This document shows, in pieces, positions 1-11,900 of a DNA stretch of 64,000 nt; within the stretch, counting starts at the first letter, position 1; every line of letters begins with the position of its first letter. Under the pieces are notes generated by a model, which was not told the origin of the DNA, searched no databases, and saw only the letters and a list, made by a program, of their open reading frames with translations. The stretch spans positions 130,001 through 194,000 of the forward strand of contig CAJNDS010000104.1 of the NCBI GenBank assembly GCA_905221605.1, written 5' to 3'. The DNA comes from Symbiodinium natans (lineage: Eukaryota; Sar; Dinophyceae; Suessiales; Symbiodiniaceae). Position numbers and translations under genes: made by a program.

Positions 1-295
1 GTAGGTGCTTTAGGGAGGAGAAGCCCACATCAGGCTTAAATTCGCGGCCTGCGAGCCGGAACCACCTAAGCATCAAGCTGCATCAGCGCTGTTGGCTTTG
101 TGCTGAAACCAGACGTTGATTCAAGCGCTGCCTTCCCACCCCCCAGGCCCCTGAACCCTACCACCCCAAGTCCCTAAACCCTAAACCCTAACAAAAATTT
201 AAAGCCCTTAAGCCCGAAGCCCGAAACAGGGCTCCGACCCCCCGCTTCGGGAGTCCTTCTGGGCATCCCGCAGCTTGCCTTAGCTGCGCTCACAG

Positions 296-355
296 GCGCT
301 GTTCCTCTGGGCCGTGCGCCTGATCAACACCCGCAGCAGGGGAGGCCCCGAGATC
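296..355 (+). CDS. Myosin exon 1 of window (LFLWAVRLIN helix)
   Basis: The acceptor CACAG ends at 295. The frame reads ALFLWAVRLIN and then TRSRGGPEI, matching the helix before the switch-II strand. A GT donor at 356 gives phase 0; a second GT at 363 is possible. C-rich telomere-like sequence lies upstream and G-rich sequence follows at once. Confidence 0.6.
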
Positions 356-3300
356 GTGGAGGGTTTCGGGTTTAGGGTTCGGGTTTAGGGTTTAGGGTTT
401 AAGGTTTAGGGTTTGGGGTTTCGGGTTTCGGGTTTAGGGTTAGGGTTTAAGGTTTAGGGTTTGGGGTTCCTACGTACTAGTGGTAGGAAGAACATAAAAG
501 CAACAGGGCGGAGAATGGCAGGAATTTGCTTACTTATTCGCAGCAGTGCATCCGAAGCAGAACCTCAGGGTTCCGAATCCCCACTTCTTTGTTGAAATGA
601 AGCTCAACAAGTAGATCATGCCGCGACAAAAACCCATCTAAGCCTTCTACACCCCTCAACCCGAGATCCTAAACCCCACAACCCCCTCAACCCTCAACCC
701 TACGCCCTCAACCCCTCAACCCTTCAACCCTCAACCCCCTCAACCCTCAACCCTACGCCCTCAACCCCTCAACCCTTCAACCCTCAACCCCCTCAACCCT
801 CAACCCTACACCCTTAACCTCTCAACCCGAAACCCACTAAAACCCCAGCTCCGTGTTCGAGGCGCAGCAACGTCGCCAGATCTCCCGCCGTGGGCTCAAC
901 ACGCTTGCGAGGCAGGCCCGAGTCTGCCGAGGCTGGCTGTGAGTATCTCTGGGTTTGGGGTTTGGGGGTTTAGGGGTTTAGGGGTTTGGGGGTTTGGGGT
1001 TTGGGGTTTGGGGTTTGGGGTTTGGGGGCGTTTTGGGGTTTCGGGGTTCTCAGGGCTCTAGGGGTCAGCGACCCAAGGTCACAGAGCAGCGGTAAGCCAA
1101 ACGGGGCCTCCATGATCCCGAACCCGCATGACAAGCCCTCTCACTACCCTAGAGCCTCTAAACCCTAAGCAAACCCCAGATCCTCAAAGTCCTAAACCCT
1201 AAAAGTCCAAACCCTAAAAGTCCTAAACCCTAGAACTCCTAAACCCACAAAGTCCTGAACCCTAAACGTCCTAAACCCTCAGACCCAAACCCTAAAAACC
1301 CTGACGCCTAAACCCCAAACTCTTGCGAGCGCCGAGGTTTGCCGGTGTCCTGGACATCTTCGGCTTCGAGGCGCGGCGGAGGGTCGTTTCCGAAAGGCTT
1401 TTAGGGTTCAGGGTTTAGCCACGGGTTTAGGGTTTAGGGTTTGGGGCTTAGGGTTTAGGGATTAGGGATTAGGGTTCAGGGTTTAGGGTTTAGGGTTCCA
1501 GGAGTTCAGGGTTCCGGGGGGGGGGGGGGGGGTAAAGATGACCTTTTTGTAGTCCCTGCTGCTCGAACGCCCTGACGCTCATTAAGGTTCCCTTTCCTGA
1601 TTGGCCTTGCGAGATCTGTAGGGTTAGGGTTTAGGGTTTAGGGATTTCGGATGTAGGGATGCTACGTGGTTGAGAGCGCCTAATCGCCGACGGTGCAAAC
1701 CAGTCAGAGATTGCAATCACAGCTGTTTCTGCCTTACTGTTAAGTGTTCATTTGCAGCGGATTAGGGGGGTATGATTGCACCTGCGATTATTTCGCAATA
1801 TTTCCTCTTGGCAAACTTTTTTTGAATATTGATATCCAGACACCTCTCGAACACCAGAATCTTATCTTTTACTCTACTCAGTTTTGATAGTTCATTCCTT
1901 CATCCCACAGTAAGCTGGAGAGGACTTCACATTCTGTCAGGCCTTCAAGCACAACTCGCTGGAGCAGCTCTTTATCAACTACTGTAACGAGCGCTTACAC
2001 CAGCCTCGCACCCGGTTGTGCGTAGGACGCCCTCAGCACATTCTCAAGATCGGTGGGTTCTGGCATAGGATCCAGCAGCGTCCGTCTACTTGACGAGAAG
2101 TCGCTTCAGCTGTGGCTTGCCACAGGGACAGACTGCCGTTTCAATCTGATCCCTTACAAGAGCCACGGCAGATTGCCGCCTCCTGTGACGGTCGCCGGCA
2201 GTCAGGCCCCAAGTGGCATCTGCTTTCGGCATTACCCAAGGGAGCTACAGTGTTCCATCGCGCAACCATGTTAGGATTTCAGAGCGGTGCTGTTTTTGCA
2301 TCGTTACACGAAAGACAAGCAGTATGCATCCACTTGACAAGAAGTCGCTTCAGCTGTGGCTTGCCACAGGGACAGACTGCCGTTTCAGTTTGATCCCTTA
2401 CCCACCTCCTGTGACGGTCGCCGGCAGTCAGGCCCCAAGTGGCATCTGCTTTCGGCATTACCCAAGGGAGCTGCAGTGTTCCATCGCGCAACCGTGTTAG
2501 GATTCGGAGCGGTGCTGTTTTGCGGACTTCTGCATCGTTACACGAAAGACAGGCAGTATGCATCCACTTGACAAGAAGTCGCTTCAGCTGTGGCTTGCCA
2601 CAGGGACAGACTGCCATTTCAGTTTGATCCCTTACAAGAGCCACGGCAGATTGCCACCTCCTGTGACGGTCGCCGGCAGTCAGGCCCCAAGTGGCATCTG
2701 CTTTCGGCATTACCCAATGGAGCTGCAGTGTTCCATCGCGCCGTGTTAGGATTTCAGAGCGGTGCTGTTTTGCGGACTTCTGCATCGTTACACGACAGAC
2801 AAGCAGTATGCATCCACTGGACGAGAAGTCGCTTCAGCTGTGCTTCAGCTGTGGCTTGCCACAGGGACGGACTGCCATTTCAGTTTGATCCCTTACCAGA
2901 GCCACGGCAGACTGCCACCTCCTGTGACGGTCGCCGGCAGTCAGGCCCCAAGTGGCATCTGCTTTCGGCATTACCCAAGGGAGCTGCAGTGTTCCCTCGC
3001 GCAACCGTGTTAGGATTTCAGAGCGGTGCTGTTTTGCGGACTTCTGCATCGTTACATGAAAGACAAGCAGTATGCATCCACTTGACCAGAAGTCGCTTCA
3101 GCTGTGGCTTGCCACAGGGACAGACTGCTGTTTCAGTTTGATCCCTTACCAGAGCCACGGCAGATTGCCACCTCCTGTGACGGTCGCCGGCTGTCAGGCC
3201 CCAAGTGGCATCTGCTTTCGGCATTACCCAATGGAGCTGCAGTGTTCCATCGCGCCGTGTTAGGATTTCAGAGAGGTGCTGTTTTACGGACTTCTGCATC

Positions 3301-6300
3301 GTTACACGAAACACAAGCAGTATGCATCCACTTGAAGAGAAGTCGCTTCAGCTGTGGCTTGCCACAGGGACAGACTGCCGTTTCAGTTTGATCCCTTACC
3401 AGAGCCACGGCACATTGCCACCTCCTGTGACGGTCGCCGGCAGTCAGGCCCCAAGTGGCATCTGCTTTCGGCATTACCCAAGGGAGCTGCAGTGTTCCCT
3501 CGCGCAACCATGTTAGGATTTCAGAGCGGTGCTGTTTTGCGGACTTTTGCATCGTTACACGAAAGACAAGCAGTATGCATCCACTTGACGAGAAGTCGCT
3601 TCAGCTGTGGCTTGCCACAGGGACAGACTGCCATTTCAGTTTGATCCCTTACCAGAGCCACGGCAGATTGCCACCTCCTGTGACGGTCGCCGGCAGTCAG
3701 GCCCCAAGTGGCATCTGCTTTCGGCATTACCCAAGGGAGCTGCAGCGTTCCATCGCGCAACCGTGTTAGGATTCAGAGCGGTGCTGTTTTGCGGACTCTT
3801 GCATCGTTACACGAAAGACAAGCAGTATGCATCCACTTGACGAGAAGTCGCTTCAGCTGTGGCTTGCCACAGGGACAGACTGCCGTTTCAGTTTGATCCC
3901 TTACAAGAGCCACGGCAGATTGCCACCTCCTGTGACGGTCGCCGGCTGTCAGGCCCCAAGTGGCATCTGTTTTCGGCATTACCCAAGGGAGCTGCAGTGT
4001 TCCATCGCTCAACCGTGTTAGGATTCGGAGCGGTGCTGTTTTGCGGACTTCTGCATCGTTACACGAAAATCAAGCACGAAAGACAAGCAGTATGCATCCA
4101 CTTGACGAGAAGAGGGACAGACTGCCGTTTCAGTTTGATCCCTTACCAGAGCATTGCCACCTCCTGTGACGGTCGCCGGCAGTCAGGCCCCAAGTGGCAT
4201 CTGCTTTCGGCATTACCCAAGGGAGCTGCAGTGTTCCATCGCGCAACCGTGTTATAATTCAGAGCGGTGCTGTTTTGCGGACTTCTGCGTAGTTACAGAA
4301 AGACAAGCACGAAAGACAAGCAGTATGCATCCACTTGACGAGAAGTCGCTTCAGCTGTGGCTTGCCACAGGGACAGACTGCCGTTTCAGTTTGATCCCTT
4401 ACCAGAGCCACGGCAGATTGCCACCTCCTGTGACGGTCGCCGGCTGTCAGGCCCCAAGTGGCATCTGCTTTCGGCATTACCCAAGGGAGCTGCAGCGTTC
4501 CATCGCGCAACCGTGTTATGATTCAGAGCGGTGCTGTTTTGCGGACGTCTGCATCGTTACAGAAAGACAAGCACGAAAGACAAGCAGTATGCATCCACTT
4601 GACGAGAAGTCGCTTCAGCTGTGGCTTGCCACAGGGACAGACTGCCGTTTCAGTTTGATCCCTTACCAGAGCCACGGCAGATTGCCACCTCCTGTGACGG
4701 TCGCCGGCTGTCAGGCCCCAAGTGGCATCTGCTTTCGGCATTACCCAAGGGAGCTGCAGTGTTCCATCGCGCAACCGTGTTATAATTCAGAGCGGTGCTG
4801 TTTTGCGGACGTCTGCATCGTTACAGAAAGACAAGCACGAAAGACAAGCAGTATGCATCCACTTGACGAGAAGTCGCTTCAGCTGTGGCTTGCCACAGGG
4901 ACAGACTGCCGTTTCAGTTTGATCCCTTACCAGAGCCACGGCAGATTGCCACCTCCTGTGACGGTCGCCGGCTGTCAGGCCCCAAGTGGCATCTGCTTTC
5001 GGCATTACCCAAGGGAGCTGCAGTGTTCCATCGCGCAACCGTGTTAGGATTCAGAGCGCTGTCGAAAGACAGCGCTTGCATTAAATTCTTCTGGCTCTAT
5101 CAACCACGCTTCAGGAAGAGGCTGCCGGTTCATTTGGAGCCCAGGCGGAGTGCCGCCTCTTGTGACGGGCGCCAGTTTTGTCCATTTCGGTCAGAAGAGC
5201 TGTCGCCGATGTCAGTTCTCACTAAACCATGGACCAAACCGATGCGTTTTGGACTCCGAGGGTCACTGATGCATGGAAATCTCTTTGGCTCTATCAACCA
5301 CTACCATCAGCTTGAGCAACGAAACGAGAAGTCGCTTCAGGAACAGGGGCCGGTTCATTTGGAGCCCCGGCGGAGTGCCGCCTCTTTGTGACGGGCGGCT
5401 TTGTCCATTTCGGTCAGAAGAGCTGTCGCCGATGTCAGTTCTCACTAAATCATGGACCAAACCGATGCGTTTTGGACTCCGAGGGTCACTGATGCATGGA
5501 AATCTCTTTGGCTCTATCAACCACTACCATCAGCTTGAGCAACGAAACGAGAAGTCGCTTCAGGAACAGGGGCCGGTTCATTTGGAGCCCCGGCGGAGTG
5601 CCGCCTCTTTGTGACGGGCGGCTTTGTCCATTTCGGTCAGAAGAGCTGTCGCCGATGTCAGTTCTCACTAAATCATGGACCAAACCGATGCGTTTTGGAC
5701 TCCGAGGGTCACTGATGCATGGAAATCTCTTTGGCTCTATCAACCACTACCATCAGCTTGAGCAGCTTGGCGGTCGCTGCCAGGGCGGACTGCTGCTGCG
5801 TCACACATTGTTTCCGCAAGGTGCCTTGCAAGCCAAGAGAAGGGTGATACCCCATCCTGGCTATCAACGTAGGACGCAGCAAAAACCCGTTCTGTCGCTC
5901 AAAGCCGACCCTAGGCCCTGTCATCGCAGCAGCCAAGGTTCTTCATTGAAGCGGCCTTCAAGCGCGAGCAGGCCGAAGAACCTAGCGGTTTAGGTACAGC
6001 CCGGATCCACCTAAATCCTAAACCCCTAAATCCCTGAACCCCGGCAGCCCGCAAATTCATAAGCCGTCGCAAGCCGAGGCCCAAGGGGCCCTTCTAAGTA
6101 GCATCTGTAGCTCCTGACTTTCTGAGTTGATAACGTATCCTGTGCAATTCATGTATGTGTGTATAGATATATATATATATATACATACAGAATAGACTAC
6201 ATGGTGTGTAATTCGCATAACATATAGCATTTAGCTTGAGAGACCTCAGAGTGAGTCTGTCGGTCACTGCTACAGCTATGGAGTCTTACATTCACGTTCC

Positions 6301-7764
6301 CACCCCTCTCCCCCCCGCCAAACAAAGAAAGCTCGGCCTTGCTTAGGGTTTCAAAAGGCTTCATCTTCAGGGAGTAGGGCGGTTGAGGGTTTCGGGAGGG
6401 CTAAGGTACGCTAAGCCCTAAAAACAAACACACACCCTACACCCTACACCCTACACTCTACACCCTATACCCCTAAACCCTAATCCCTAAACCCTAAACC
6501 CATCTGAACACTAAACTCCTGAGCCTTGCACACGAAAACCATGGCACCGGCTAGTCGCTTCGACTTCGTGTGGCAGGCGATGTGCGAAGAAGAGGGCATC
6601 ACCATAACCCTCAAGTTCCAGGCCACCGGGTGTAGTGGTTGGTTTAGGGTTTAGGGTTTAGGGTTTAGGGTTTAGAGTTTAGGGTTTAGGGTTTAGGGTT
6701 TAGGGTTTAGGGTTTAGGGTTTAGGGTCTAGGGTTTGGGGTTTGGGGTTTGGGGTTTGGGGTCTAGGGTTTGGGTTTAGGGTTTGGCTCGGTTTAAGGGG
6801 TTTAGGGCTGCGGGTTTACGGTTTACAGCTACGGTTGGTGATAGTGGCAGGGGTGAACAGCGAACACACCCAAGCTGACTCGCCAGCTGTGCGTGGAAGT
6901 ACAAATCGCTGTATCATTTGAACATGGTGCTTTTCGGACACAACGAAAGAAAGAAACCAGGGCATTAATAAAGTGATACAGAAAGCCAGAAGTACCGACG
7001 AAACATCATGAAGCAAGTAATCAGCAAAAAGGAGCCAAACAAATGCAGAAGAACTGACTAACCACAGGAAAACAGCAACGATATCCCACTAAAAAAGGAC
7101 ATCAAGAAAGGACGAAAGAACCAACGACAGAGATGAAGACCGCGAGAACTAAAGACAGAAAGACATGAACAAACGAAAGAACCAAACAAAATCGGCGCGG
7201 CGGGCAAACAGAAAAGCCGAAATGATGGAGAAGCACGAAACCCAAAAAAAACGAAAGAAAGCAATAAACATAAAAGCATGACATGAACAATTAAATCAAG
7301 AAAGATAGAGAAGGAGTCTTTGCAGTCAGGGGCATCCCGCACTTCGGAATCGAGCGTTTCCAGACACTGATTGCCAGACCTGCCAGGACAACGCCCACAT
7401 CTTGGCTGCCATCGACTGCCAGGAGTGCACAGCTGCATGATTGACGAGCCGGCAAGACCATCTAGGCTCAAACCTGAATCAGGGCCGTTGCCGCATATCC
7501 TTAAACCCCGAAGTTTAGAAGCCCAAAGGCCCTAAGCCCCCTGAACCCTTAAGGGCCTTCAATCCTACACCCTAAGCCCTAGACCCTGAACCCTAAACCC
7601 CCCGAAACCCTAAACCCTAAACCCTAAACTCTGACAAGCCCCGACGCCCCTCCTCCCCCCTTGGTATGCCGGGCAGGACGCCAAGCTGGGCCTCGGCATC
7701 CTACCACTGCTGGAGGCCCTGCGCGCCTTTCATGGAGAGGGCTTCTTTCTAATCTGGTGGGTTC

Positions 7765-7805
<41 letters not shown>

Positions 7806-8917
7806 TCATCTATATAGGTATATAAACAAAAAAAGCATAAATGAATAAATAAATAAATATATATGTATATATATATATATAAGTACAAAATAAGTATGAA
7901 TATAAATGTATATATATAAATACAAATATAAATATACATGTAGATATAATATATAAATATAAATAGAAATATAAATATAAGTATAAATAGAAATAGAAAT
8001 AGAAAAAACAATATATGTATATATATATATATGCATAATGGAGAATTATACACTACATATTACTTGTTGTGTGCGTGCAATATACAATCAAGTTAGGGTT
8101 AGGTTTGCGGTCTAGGTTTTGGGGTCTGAGGTCGAGGGCTTAAATTCAGCTTTCGGGCCTTTGGGGTTTGAGAGGTCCTTTTTGCTGATTTTTTCGCAAT
8201 ACGATAGTGCAACGAGAATACGGCAATACTAACTAGGACACTAGAATGCCATAGTACCACACGACGAGAATATTACAATGTTGTGATAGTATGAAACTAT
8301 AATACCGTGATGCCATGATGCTCTGGTTGCTTGCATCTTCTACAACCCTAAACCTTAAGCCCTAAACCCTAATCCCTAAACCCTTATCAACCCTAGACCC
8401 TAAACCCTAAGCAAGATTCCTGGGCCAGGAGCAGTGTGGCCTTCAGGCTGGCAGCAACGAGGTGCGGGGCTCTCCGTCTCTAGAGTCGCCGCGCCATCAG
8501 TGCAAAGGTTCAGTTTGGGTTTGCGAGTCCTCGTGTTGGATGGGGGCTATCCACAGCGCTCGCTGCCCCCGCAGCAGATTCCCGAGGCCTTCACGCAATC
8601 TTGCCATCGGCGGTGGGGGACTCATAGCCCTTGAGATCTCAATCATCCTCAAAACCTCTAAAACCTCAACCCCCTGAACAGCCCCAAAGCTTCTGCTACT
8701 TGGTTCCGGGTAAATCTTGTAAGGGCAAGAGATGATTGGGTTGAGGGTTTAGGGCGCATCTGGCGATCAGCAAAGTGTTTCACAGCAGCGGGCAGCAACA
8801 CCTACAATCTCCGGCCTATCCCCCTATCCCTGAGAGGCGACCTAACGTCCACAGTCCTTTCTTTATGATGGCTTATGACTGATGATGAAGAGTATCGTTC
8901 TGATGGTGATGATGATT

Positions 8918-8968
<51 letters not shown>

Positions 8969-11900
8969 AGATGATTAGATGATTAGATGATTAGATGATT
9001 AGATGATTAGATGATTAGATGATTAGATGATTAGATGATTCGATGATTCGATGATTCGATGATTCGATGATTCGATGATTCGATGATCAGATGATTCGAT
9101 GATCAGATGATTCGATGATGGTTGTAGCTGACAAAGCCTAACACCACCCCCCCCCCCCCCCCCCACAACCCTACCACGCCCCCCAACGCCGAGGTTCGCC
9201 AAGAGCCCTGTCAAGTGCTACGTGGAGCCGAAAATGGCGGCCAGGGAGCACTTCGAGATCCTTCACTCCTGCTGCCCCGTGCCCCGCCTTTTTCTCTTCA
9301 AGATGAAACCTAGCCTCTAAGCCCCTTAAGACTCTTTGGAAACTTCTAGAACTCCTTCTAACAGCTCCTGATGCCTTGGGGGCTGCCTCATGAGCCTTAT
9401 GACAAACCCGAATCGGAGAGCCACCGGCGGCAGCCTTTCTAGACGAGCTTGGGGTTTAGGGTTTAGGGCCGGCCTTTAGGGTTTAGGGCTTCGGGTTTAG
9501 GGTTTAGGGCCTTTAGGGTTGAGGGCTTCGGGTTTAGGGTTTAGGGCCTTAGGGTTTGGGGTTAGGGTTTCGGGTTTAGGGTTCAGGGTTGGATCAAAGC
9601 GTCTTGTGCTGGGGACCCCACAAGGGATCACACTTGAAGCTTTAGAGCAGGAGTGATGATCTAGGCCTCACCCTAAACCCTAAACCACAAAAGCCATCCC
9701 GCCCCTGAATTCAGGTTAGGGACTCAAAGTATCCCTAGCAGGTACGCTACAGCACCAACCACTTCCGGGAGAAGAACATGGACGTCATGCCATCCGAAGT
9801 GGTGCAGGTGGTTTCCGGGGTCAGGGCTTAGGGTTAGGGAGGTCGGAGTGGGGTTTCGAAGGGGGTGTGAAGGGGTTTCGGAGGTCAGGATTGATGGTTT
9901 GATGCAGATGAGCGCTCGTGCGCCTTTTAAGACATGCATGTATACGTGTATGTATGCGTATGTGTATGTGTATGTGTATATGTATATGTAGATGTAGATG
10001 TAGCATGTAGAATGTAGAATGTAGAATGTAGAATGTAGAATGTAGAATGTAGAATGTAGAATGTAGATGAAGATGTAGATGTAGATATATATATATACAC
10101 ATACATATACGCATCAGAATTTGGATAGCTCGGGTTCAGGGCGTGAGTCAGTGACTGATTGCTCCCGTTCTCAGCTCCTCCTCGGGAGCAGCAAAGCCTT
10201 CGTCCGCGAGACGATGCAAGGCGCGCCCACAAAAACTGAGCTTGGATTTTGCGGTTTGCGATGTAGGGTTCGAGGGTTTGGGGGTTTGGGGTGCCACTCC
10301 TCCGCTCCTGGCAACATGAGGACCCCCAGACTCCTAACGTGGGGGGTTTGCTGCTGGGGGACCCGAAGCCCCAAACCCTAACTCAGGACGGCGTCATGGC
10401 AGCTTTTCTCATCCAGTTTACTTGAGCACCAAGGCTACAACCCCAAAGCCCAAAAACCGTTAGCACCTTAACTTTCCCCGAGCCGCCAACTCTCCCAAAC
10501 CCTCAACCCCAGACTCGGGCTTTGTCCTTTTCGTGACTCTCGGGGCAGGGGCCTTCGAGTCGGCTGCTTCCACCGACAAGCGCGCGCCGCAGGGTGGTCG
10601 TTGAGGGCCGCAGGGTGGTCGTTTGAGGACTTAGTGGCTTTAGAGGGGGGGATTTTCGGGGGCTTTTGCCAGGTACAACGGTGTTGTTTCTAGTTTAGGT
10701 TCCGAGGCCAACGGTGCCAGGGTCTTTCTTCTGGAGCTCCGGACTCTTCTTTCTCGTCTCAACGGAGCCCATCCGGCACATGTCCTTGGACATGACCGCT
10801 ATTCGAGACTGCGGTATCGTTTCAAACTTTTTCATCCTTGGTCCTTGGGTTACTACTTTAGAGCAACTCTCCTCCCACCCTAAACCCTAAGCCCGAAAGC
10901 CCCAAAGCCCCGAAGCCCTCCTGTTCCCAGGCCAAAGAAGGGCTTCATCGCTGCGCAGCTGCTGCGATCCGTGAGCGCGCTGTTCACGCTGCGGCCGCCT
11001 CACAACCTGGCTGTTGACTGCAGCCCTGAATGCTTAGAGCTTGACCCTCTGGCGTGGCGTTTTGGGGTTCAGGGTTTGAGGGTTTTGGGGTCGGAGGGCT
11101 GACAATTGGGGTCGGAGGGCTGACAATTGATTGCCAAATCAAAGCCCTTCAAACAACCCCCAATATTTTGCAAGTTCACCTTTCAAGTCCCTATTTCGGG
11201 TGTTTAAACTTTCTAGGCGTTATATGGCGCGTTGTGGAGTTTAGGCCATCGTTTGGGGTCTGAAGTTAGGGCTTCATTGTTCTTTAAAAGCCCTAAGCCC
11301 CTAAGCTCGAAGCCCTAGACCCAAGCTCTCAAGCCCTAAACCTTGGCTTTAGGATGCCGCAGGCGTCGTGCTGCTTTGAGCTCCCAGGTTACCACTTCGG
11401 CGTCCCTGACTTCTCTCTCTCTCTCTTTCTCTCTCCCTCGCTCGCTCTCCCTAAACCCTAAACTCCAACTTCTCCTACAACTCCTAAAGCCCCAAAGCCC
11501 GTCCCAGCCGCCAGACGCCCTGAAACCTCCCCATGGCCGAGGTTGCGCTCCAGTGAGCCCAAGTGCGCAGCCACCCTCTGGTTGTAGGGTTCATAAAAGG
11601 GTTTGGGTATACATGGGTATGCGAACTCCAGCAGGGCTCCTGCTAGTTGATGAAGGGTTTGGGGGCCCGGTAGCCCATCATGGCTTGTGCGTGTGGGGAC
11701 CTTCAGCAAACGCTTGTACATGAGACGAGAGAATGCGAGCTCTGCGCGCAGGTTTGTCAAGTGTGTGAAGAGCAACAAGGAGAAGAAGCCCATGATCATG
11801 GAGGAGGACCGTCATTCGCATTCTGGATTCTGGCGGTCTCCGTTGTAGTCTGATAGCATCACGTCCAGCCCTTGGCACCCAACCATAATCCCGAACCCTA

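Noticed and set aside
1530-1620. Possible extra myosin exon before a GTAGGG donor
   Set aside because: Myosin exons 3 and 4 join perfectly (GFE-AFKHNSLEQ) without it.
4154-5047. 297-codon open frame and similar frames on both strands at 2.1-5.0 kb
   Set aside because: They exist because a satellite unit without stops is repeated; several frames on both strands are open at once, and they lie inside a myosin intron.
2085-5756. CRISPR array
   Set aside because: Units are 220-260 bp with no short direct repeats separated by unique spacers, and the genome is eukaryotic.
10540-10830. Possible myosin exon (LELRTLLSRLNGAHPAH)
   Set aside because: It resembles the helix before RCIKPN, but exon 13 fits that place in phase and this piece does not join either neighbour.
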